Origin: Acholoe squamosa
Lineage: Eukaryota; Annelida; Polychaeta; Phyllodocida; Polynoidae
Direction of reading: 5' to 3'
Assembly: GCA_949317995.1 (NCBI GenBank)
Contig: OX439050.1
Location: 1,116,001-1,180,000, forward strand
Length of the DNA: 64,000 bases
How positions within the stretch are numbered: position 1 is the first letter of the stretch; the number at the start of each line of letters is the position of its first letter. The notes below the pieces were generated by a model. That model saw only the letters and a program-made list of their open reading frames with translations, made no database searches and was not told where the DNA came from. Below, one piece after another: positions 59,301 to 64,000 of this stretch. The position numbers and the translations under genes are program-made.

Positions 59301-60602
59301 CTGACCAGACGATACTATTGGCCCGGCATGAGTACAGATCTCACCCGATGGGTGGAGACCTGTCCCGAGTGCTGTAAGAACAAACCAGGACCCGGGTTAG
59401 GCAAGCTGCCATTATCCCAGGAACTGTTTGGTGTAAGGTTTGCTAGAATAGCTGTTGACATTATTAGTGGGATTCCCCCCACTCCTAGTGGCAACACGTG
59501 TATGATGGTCGTGTCTGATTATTATACCAAGTACACCCGAGTGTTCCCTTTACCGGATCATAAGGCTGTTACTTGTGCTATGGCCTTTGTAAAAGGGTGG
59601 GTGCTGCACCTAGGTGTCCCACTCATGTTACATAGTGACCAAGGCAGAGAATTTGAGTCTAGTCTGTGGCAGGAGATGTGTAATTGTCTGGCGATCTGCA
59701 AGACAAGAACTAATCCCTATAGACCACAGAGCGATGGACAAGTAGAGAGATTCAATAGGACTTTGATCCAAGTATTGAAGTCTCTGGTAAATGAGCAGAT
59801 GGATGATTGGGATGAACAATGTGAATTCGTGGTACATGCCTATAATGGCACTGTGCATTCGAGCACAAACTGTTCTCCTAATCTCCTCGTTTTTGGAGAG
59901 GATTTGATTATGCCAGCCGATTTGGTGTTCGGCGTAATAAGAATGAATCCGGAAGCCCCTTGCCAGGTGATGTTTGTAGAATCCCTACGGGATAATTTCA
60001 AACAAGCCTATGAGAGGGTTAGAGACGAGTTGCAGAAAACTGCGCGTTGGCAGAAAGTTGGCTATGACACAGGTCTAAAAGCTAGATTTTTTAATCTAGG
60101 GGATAGAGTACTGCGTCTACACCAACCTCTAGCTAACCTGAAATTAGCCAGTAATTGGGATGGACCTTTCACTATAACTCAGGTTATTAGTGATTGCACA
60201 GTGATTATTAAATCACAGCTTGGTAAATGTTACAAGTCAAATGTAGCGAGACTACGCCCATGGAGGGGGAGGGATACCTCCACCGAAATGTACGGCGATG
60301 GTCTATTGGAAGTAATGGAACAGAGTCGTGTTAAGCAACTCGAAGTGGTACCGACCCGAAAGCGAGGACCCGGGCGGCCACGGAAGGTTGCAGACCCGAA
60401 GAGGGTGGTGCCCCCTGTCGTAACATCCGGAAAGCAGGGGAAGATACAAAAAGTCTCGGCAGGCGCAGGTAAAAATAAGAGGAAAGGTCCCTCTAAGGCT
60501 AAGAAGACCTTGGAAAAGGCTCTTATGGATACCAGGTCAATAAAAGAGGCCTCAAAACCTCTTAGACGCAGTCCAAGGTTGCTACAGACTGCCGTAACCT
60601 AG
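56367..60602 (+). CDS. pol: Element D Pol: protease, RT, RNase H, integrase (intact)
   Basis: Counting from GTG 56409 (1397 codons): retropepsin LVDTGASHSC at 130-136 and ILGLDFAALYG; RT with IRFCIDYRKLN, YWQVGMHP and motif C YLDD at 553-556; RNase H DTDASNESIGAA and YCTTKRELLAV; integrase zinc domain (HGHRTSGHFGKKRS, then CPECCKNK); integrase core VDIISGI, LHSDQGREFE and GQVERFNRTL (D, D, E); GPF-like NWDGPFTITQ; AT-hook-like KRGPGRPRK; and end RRSPRLLQTAVT. All catalytic residues I can check are present. It copies element RNA and integrates the DNA, and is expected as a Gag-Pol fusion. There is no chromodomain; the AT-hook-like tail could help chromatin binding. Confidence 0.95.
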   Translation: MRGGVHNGNRITPRVSDCHDCQPIAACGTGKNPLAISPSSEAKEPDQFLTHEAGETDSTPGVKNRQKNTEGKPDISPEGAANELARVGCAQFPPGHPCLEFLKGCGFDLGAKTELAKYASSPTYLKGRRWYAVVSVSGRSAEFLVDTGASHSCIAKRFYDLLPTNHETFTTEGNARTADGSMIQTFGRTCMRFSLQEDKDFILTPTVANIADDGILGLDFAALYGARLDSQRGILEVRDPYHLEVQCVLRQVSSVASVAQTVKIPPGTACDVLCRADRQFSGKTGVVEPDMAMLSSIGLESADVLVANAAWTVVPISNTGNKTVYVQKDTILGSVVLSELIEDCKHVSAPGAPSSPERSPELDTLVAESHVESDEQREALTDLLYKYRKAFAAPSEQLGRTDKVLHTIDTGENEPFKIPYRRLPLAKKKVAEEEIAKMLEQDVIIPSTSPWSSPVCMVTKKDGSIRFCIDYRKLNGMTKKNSYPLPRIDETIDSLGGKQWYCSLDLQSGYWQVGMHPKDMEKTAFSSHIGLFQYNVMPFGLCNAPATFEAMMETLLSDLLWKKCLVYLDDVIVFGKTYEECLENLGMVLERIITNGLKLKPKKCDLFKRSINYLGRIISNEGIKADPEKLDAVSNWQAPTNAKEVRSFLGFCSYYRDFIPGYSRVAFPIQSLSHWTPGIRKERFPWGPEQDEAFMKIKDLFAITPVLRYPTENDHFILDTDASNESIGAALSQVQDGVEVPIAFASNTLSKSQRNYCTTKRELLAVVVYTKKFKHFLWGSDFTLRTDHSSLRWLLNFKDAEGMIGRWLAHLSEFGLNHSQIEHRAGAKHLNADALSRIPVRKCANAECTDCGAHNAVLAGVRVPFETHPEHVLNWSLETIRQFQKSDAVTSRLIKFLNQGICPPRPVVSLENREMRRFLAQWAELKVRDGILFRWKNHSNRNKTLQVVIPSAMRRDIMYFCHGHRTSGHFGKKRSLERLTRRYYWPGMSTDLTRWVETCPECCKNKPGPGLGKLPLSQELFGVRFARIAVDIISGIPPTPSGNTCMMVVSDYYTKYTRVFPLPDHKAVTCAMAFVKGWVLHLGVPLMLHSDQGREFESSLWQEMCNCLAICKTRTNPYRPQSDGQVERFNRTLIQVLKSLVNEQMDDWDEQCEFVVHAYNGTVHSSTNCSPNLLVFGEDLIMPADLVFGVIRMNPEAPCQVMFVESLRDNFKQAYERVRDELQKTARWQKVGYDTGLKARFFNLGDRVLRLHQPLANLKLASNWDGPFTITQVISDCTVIIKSQLGKCYKSNVARLRPWRGRDTSTEMYGDGLLEVMEQSRVKQLEVVPTRKRGPGRPRKVADPKRVVPPVVTSGKQGKIQKVSAGAGKNKRKGPSKAKKTLEKALMDTRSIKEASKPLRRSPRLLQTAVT

Positions 60603-61156
60603 CCTGTTAACACAACGAGTGTGTTGTCCTGTACTGTGTACTGTTATATGTTGTAACCTAGTTCAATGTATATTTGAGCCGGTCAAGAGTCTCTGGAAAA
60701 GGTCCTATGACAATGAACCCATGGTTTTGGACGGATAATCCGGTGGATATGCTTATGCTATCCATAAACTCCAGAATACCTAGCGAATTGTCATAGTCGA
60801 ACCCTGAGTACGGACGGACGACCGATCGGGTATTGTATTGTTTTTATGTAAGGGCGCGTGACCTAATTAAGGGCACGCGGGAAAGTTGTTGACCCATTTT
60901 CGAATGGTCACGTGAGGCGCCGGTTTGATCATGCGCAGCGATTCAAGTTCGAGTATCCCGCCATATTGTCTTATTCCTGCGAAGGAAGAAGACGTGGCCG
61001 AGGGTGGTCTTGCTCTTGTTGGAGTCTGATAGCCCGTGACAGCCATATTCCGAGGTGTGCCCTCGTTAAAAGGCACCCGCCTTTCACTGGGTAAGCAGTA
61101 CTCACTGCTTATCCGGTGGATTGGGATATTTTATCCCCGAACAGCCACTTCTGTCG
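60603..61156 (+). promoter_or_regulatory. Element D pol-ORF3 spacer: conserved motif and promoter-like block
   Basis: It contains GGACGGATAATCCGGTGGAT (60729-60748), identical in B and C, then an E-box CACGTG (60909-60914), an NRF1-like CATGCGCAG (60930-60938) and CGCCATATTG (60959-60968), a YY1-type site, 188 bp before the ORF3 ATG. No TATA box. Although most of the spacer has diverged from C, these parts and their order persist. Confidence 0.55.
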
Positions 61157-64000
61157 ATGGCAGAAGAGGCCGTCCGTCTTGGCGGCGGTGCCGGTGCCAG
61201 CACCCCGCCAGAGTATGGAAGTGGTTCTCCCAAGAGTCCCACTTATACATACGACGATCAGCAATACGATGCTGATTGTGATCAAATGGATCAACAAATG
61301 AATGTTGATCAGTACTTCTCTGGAGTAGACGATAGCGACGTAGAATCGTTCTACGACGCATCCGACAACTCCAGACAAGTTAGTCCTGAACGCCGAGGCG
61401 TTCAACAACATATTGATGTAGGTGAGCCTTATGTAGCCCCTCCATCCGAAGGTTTGAGTGGAGAACCGGCAGGAGCCCAGTCTCTTGACAGGGCTCTGAT
61501 GCCACCTCCCCCTCAACTGCCGCCCCGTCTTGGTGGGAGTACCTCATTCGGTGCTTTGGGACCTGCTTCTCCGGTTGACAGGCCAATGCACCTAGAGCTG
61601 CCCTTCCCAGACAGTCCCGAATGGCATGATGTAGCCGGTCCATATGACGGACGGATGTTAGCAATTTCCGAGGAAATGCTGATACCCACCTGTTATGGGA
61701 CGCCCAGAGAGGTTGACGAGCGTGTTGTCAACGCAATCTGGGAATGTGCTCATCCGCAGTGGGCTAATACCTTTCCGGAGTCCTGGTTGATGGATTACCA
61801 TCAGATGGCCAAAGGATTGGTAGTCCACTTATGGTTTCGTAAAGCCGTCTGGGACGCAGAAATGGCTTTCCGAAGGAATACCTCTTATAGGCCTTCCTAT
61901 GTGTCTGACAAAACGGGTTACACCGGTGTCAAGGCAGATGAGGTCTCTAGATACATAGACAGAGACCAGATCCTACTGTTAAGCACAGCGGATGAGTATG
62001 AAGCAGCAGGTAACGCTGTTGTGGATTACTGTCCAGGGGTCCCTATTACGTCTCAAACCATTGAGGCAGAAGAGGCCCGTATTGGTGTGTCTCCACTAGA
62101 CAGACTCGGGGTAATACAAGACCTCGTAGTACGTCTATTGGAGAGACAGTATGCACTGGCGCATCCGGAGTTAGTACCCGGACCCGCACCCGTGCAAGTA
62201 ACAGCCAAGATGGCCGATCGGATGGACCGTCTCATGTCTCCTGCTGAAGCTCCCACCTTGGGAGGCGCAGCAGTAGTACCTGAGAAGGCCCTACCTGATG
62301 CAGATGTTTCCCTTAAAACTGCTCAGTCTACCCCTACGAAGACTGAGCAAGTAAAGGAGAAAGCAGCTGGTGGAAAGGGTAAAACAACCCCCACCAAAGG
62401 TAAGGGTAAAGGGAAGCGGTCAGGAACCGAACCCTCTACCAGCACGAGTGTGGACGACAGTACCCGAACCCGTCGGGTGTCTCCACGCTCGGCCAATAAG
62501 AAGGGCGCTAAGGCTTCGGATGTCTCCGGCAATGAGACGGACGCATCCGAGCCTGGCACTTCTACTAACGGCAGATCCCGCAGGAGGAATAAGAAGAAGG
62601 TTGACCAACGCAAACCTGAACCTATCGAGGTAGACGTTCAAGCTGATAATACAGAAGCTGAACCGGCTGTCCCAACCGTAAAAGTTGAGCTCGGTGTGCC
62701 AATCGTCAAGCTACACGACGTAATGGCCGATTTGAGTGGAGACGCTCAAGATGCTGCAGCCCAGGTCCTCGCGGGTCAACAACCCGTTGTGCAACCTGTG
62801 GATGTACCATCCGACCCGGAGGGAGAGGAGCCGGTTGACCCAGTTGTGGATGTCACTCCGACTGACGAGCAAGAGGCTGCTATCTGGGCTAACGCCAATA
62901 GCAACTTTGCCGACTTCATTCCTCTACACAGGGGACACCTGAAGGGGAGTAAATCCGTATGGAGACTGCCCCCTCGGATCACCTGTGAGAGGCAGGAAGA
63001 TATGGAGGAGTGGCTTCGCAAGAAGCTCTCTGATAGAAAGCCGGCCAATATGTACTGGATCTATTGGGAATTCGTTAAGAATTCGCCCAATGGTCTGTAC
63101 AATTATGACCAGAAGGGCAAGCTCAAGTTTGCTCTAGATGAGTACTACGGGGAGGGTCGTAAGGATTGTCCCTTCCAACGTTGTACTCAAAGTGAGGGTG
63201 AGGTTGAATTCTTCATCGAGAAAGACGCGTTCCTTCGTCATCTCGTGGAGGTTCATATGCACCAGAGGCCGGAATATGTCTGCGACCGAGAGGTTGGCAA
63301 GAAATGTGCTAAATGCACAGGATGTGTCACCCCCCGACGCGGAGACATGGTCCGGCACTATGTGACTTCGCATGGAGAGGGCCTGGAGGCAGCCATAGAT
63401 CGGGTGATGAAAATTCACTCCGAACTCTATGGCAACCTTAGGGGCCTCAATGCAGAGAAGTTGGCTTCCCTCACACCGAGTACGAAGCAGTTTGCGCCTA
63501 CGGTTCCTGGTACTAACCAGAAACTAAAGGCTCGGTTTGCCCAGACTCCCGGGTCCGGCAAACTAGAGTACGCTCAGGAGGAGTACGATCTGTTAAACGA
63601 ATGGAGAAGCAACAAGGCCCGCCGTCGTGGTGGGGCTTATGTAACTCCATCCGGAGAACAGGTCCGAAGCCGCAGGGATTACCGCCAGGGACCCTCTGTA
63701 GCAGATAGGAAGAGACAGGCGTCTGAATCTCCAAGCCGAGCCAGGTCACCACTGGAGGCGCTGGAGAGACAGACAAATGGGGGAAGGAAGAAGCCACATC
63801 TTCCATCTCCTACTGGAACTCCTTCCCATTATGGGCGAGCACCAACTCCACGAGGTGCACAGAACCCGACATTCTTTGGTGTCAGTGGACCGAGTGGCCA
63901 GTCCGCCCGGAAACACGCGCCTTTGAATGTCAAAGACCCGAAGCAGTACCCTGCTATGGGCCCACCCGGACCAGAGATGCAAATCTTTGATCAGTACGGG
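61157..64000 (+). CDS. Element D ORF3: accessory zinc-finger protein, intact, runs off the window
   Basis: The frame is open from ATG 61157 to the last base (948 codons, no stop). MAEEAV matches B and C (MAEESV). Shared parts: YDGR near the start of the first domain, then P-x-S/E-W-L and a FRKAV/FRETV helix; then a Lys/Arg/Thr/Ser-rich linker (KGKGKGKRSG, RSRRRNKKK) that may be a nuclear localisation signal. A second domain starts AAIWANANSNF (AERWANAKSGF in C) with LKFALDEYYGE. Two zinc-finger-like blocks follow: CPFQRC with HLVEVH (from residue 671), and VCDREVGKKCAKC with HYVTSH (from 709). An Arg/Ser/Pro-rich tail comes next; a coiled coil is expected beyond the window. No signal peptide or membrane helix. 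The function is unknown; RNA or DNA binding and regulation of the element are inferences. Confidence 0.85.
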   Translation, partial: MAEEAVRLGGGAGASTPPEYGSGSPKSPTYTYDDQQYDADCDQMDQQMNVDQYFSGVDDSDVESFYDASDNSRQVSPERRGVQQHIDVGEPYVAPPSEGLSGEPAGAQSLDRALMPPPPQLPPRLGGSTSFGALGPASPVDRPMHLELPFPDSPEWHDVAGPYDGRMLAISEEMLIPTCYGTPREVDERVVNAIWECAHPQWANTFPESWLMDYHQMAKGLVVHLWFRKAVWDAEMAFRRNTSYRPSYVSDKTGYTGVKADEVSRYIDRDQILLLSTADEYEAAGNAVVDYCPGVPITSQTIEAEEARIGVSPLDRLGVIQDLVVRLLERQYALAHPELVPGPAPVQVTAKMADRMDRLMSPAEAPTLGGAAVVPEKALPDADVSLKTAQSTPTKTEQVKEKAAGGKGKTTPTKGKGKGKRSGTEPSTSTSVDDSTRTRRVSPRSANKKGAKASDVSGNETDASEPGTSTNGRSRRRNKKKVDQRKPEPIEVDVQADNTEAEPAVPTVKVELGVPIVKLHDVMADLSGDAQDAAAQVLAGQQPVVQPVDVPSDPEGEEPVDPVVDVTPTDEQEAAIWANANSNFADFIPLHRGHLKGSKSVWRLPPRITCERQEDMEEWLRKKLSDRKPANMYWIYWEFVKNSPNGLYNYDQKGKLKFALDEYYGEGRKDCPFQRCTQSEGEVEFFIEKDAFLRHLVEVHMHQRPEYVCDREVGKKCAKCTGCVTPRRGDMVRHYVTSHGEGLEAAIDRVMKIHSELYGNLRGLNAEKLASLTPSTKQFAPTVPGTNQKLKARFAQTPGSGKLEYAQEEYDLLNEWRSNKARRRGGAYVTPSGEQVRSRRDYRQGPSVADRKRQASESPSRARSPLEALERQTNGGRKKPHLPSPTGTPSHYGRAPTPRGAQNPTFFGVSGPSGQSARKHAPLNVKDPKQYPAMGPPGPEMQIFDQYG

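Larger units (their letters stand above)
53291..64000 (+). mobile_element. Element D: Ty3/Gypsy element with intact gag, pol and ORF3 (3' end outside)
   Basis: Same family as B and C but clearly diverged. 5' LTR, PBS, gag, pol, spacer and ORF3 are all present, and I found no stop or frameshift in any frame up to the window end. If it is about as long as C, roughly 2 kb more should follow, ending in a 3' LTR like 53291-53708. It lies inside the pol of E3. By its frames it is the best candidate for an active copy in the window. Confidence 0.93.

Noticed and set aside
61109-61516. 135-codon minus-strand frame opposite the D ORF3 start
   Set aside because: Shadow of the intact ORF3; no motif or upstream signals.

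Overview
The window is a transposon-dense piece of an animal genome, probably an aquatic invertebrate. The evidence is one intact vertebrate-style alpha-1,2-fucosyltransferase gene, decayed Polinton/Maverick virus-like genes, a non-LTR retrotransposon scrap, and at least seven Ty3/Gypsy-type LTR retrotransposon copies of two families. The species cannot be named from the sequence. Nothing bacterial was seen: no operons, rRNA, convincing tRNA or CRISPR.

Layout, left to right: (1) 1-788, non-coding with short TIR-like repeats. (2) 786-4180, minus strand, a truncated and decayed Gypsy copy (E0) with gag and part of the protease. (3) 4416-4805, a Polinton-type adenain-like protease remnant, then a 500-bp exon-like reading frame at 5052-5551. 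(4) 6990-13933, minus strand, Gypsy element A (LTR, gag, pol), lacking protease and 3' LTR and with a damaged RT active site. (5) A LINE RT fragment and about 2 kb without genes. (6) 16362-17348, plus strand, the fucosyltransferase. (7) 17393-31164, minus strand, complete but decayed 13.8-kb element B, which carries a 968-bp TIR transposon that itself contains two tiny MITEs. (8) 31.7-32.63 kb and 45.47-47.17 kb, two halves of A-family copy E2, split by (9) element C (32632-45467, plus strand). C is 12.8 kb with two identical 375-bp LTRs and a 4-bp target duplication. (10) 47.3-48.5 kb, further Polinton remnants (protease and major capsid C-terminus). (11) 48.68-53.29 kb, A-family copy E3, interrupted by (12) element D (53291 to beyond the window end), whose gag, pol and third ORF are all open.

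The most interesting system is the B/C/D family. Its order is LTR, PBS, a very long coiled-coil Gag with a CCHC knuckle, Pol (PR-RT-RH-IN with a GPF module and AT-hook-like tail) and then, where env would sit, a third long ORF of about 950-980 codons. ORF3 has two C2H2-like zinc fingers and, in C, a C-terminal coiled coil; I see no signal peptide or membrane segment. It is one ORF in D. In B and C single, different stop mutations split it, so the ancestral gene was fused. Between pol and ORF3 all three copies share a 20-nt motif and a promoter-like block (CRE or E-box/NRF1-like sites plus a YY1-like CGCCATATTG about 180-190 bp before the ATG). This suggests ORF3 has its own internal promoter. 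Gag and Pol overlap in the -1 frame at a conserved GGAAAAC, also present in E0, which suggests programmed frameshifting. B lies 44 bp downstream of the fucosyltransferase stop codon. C and D each landed inside A-family elements.
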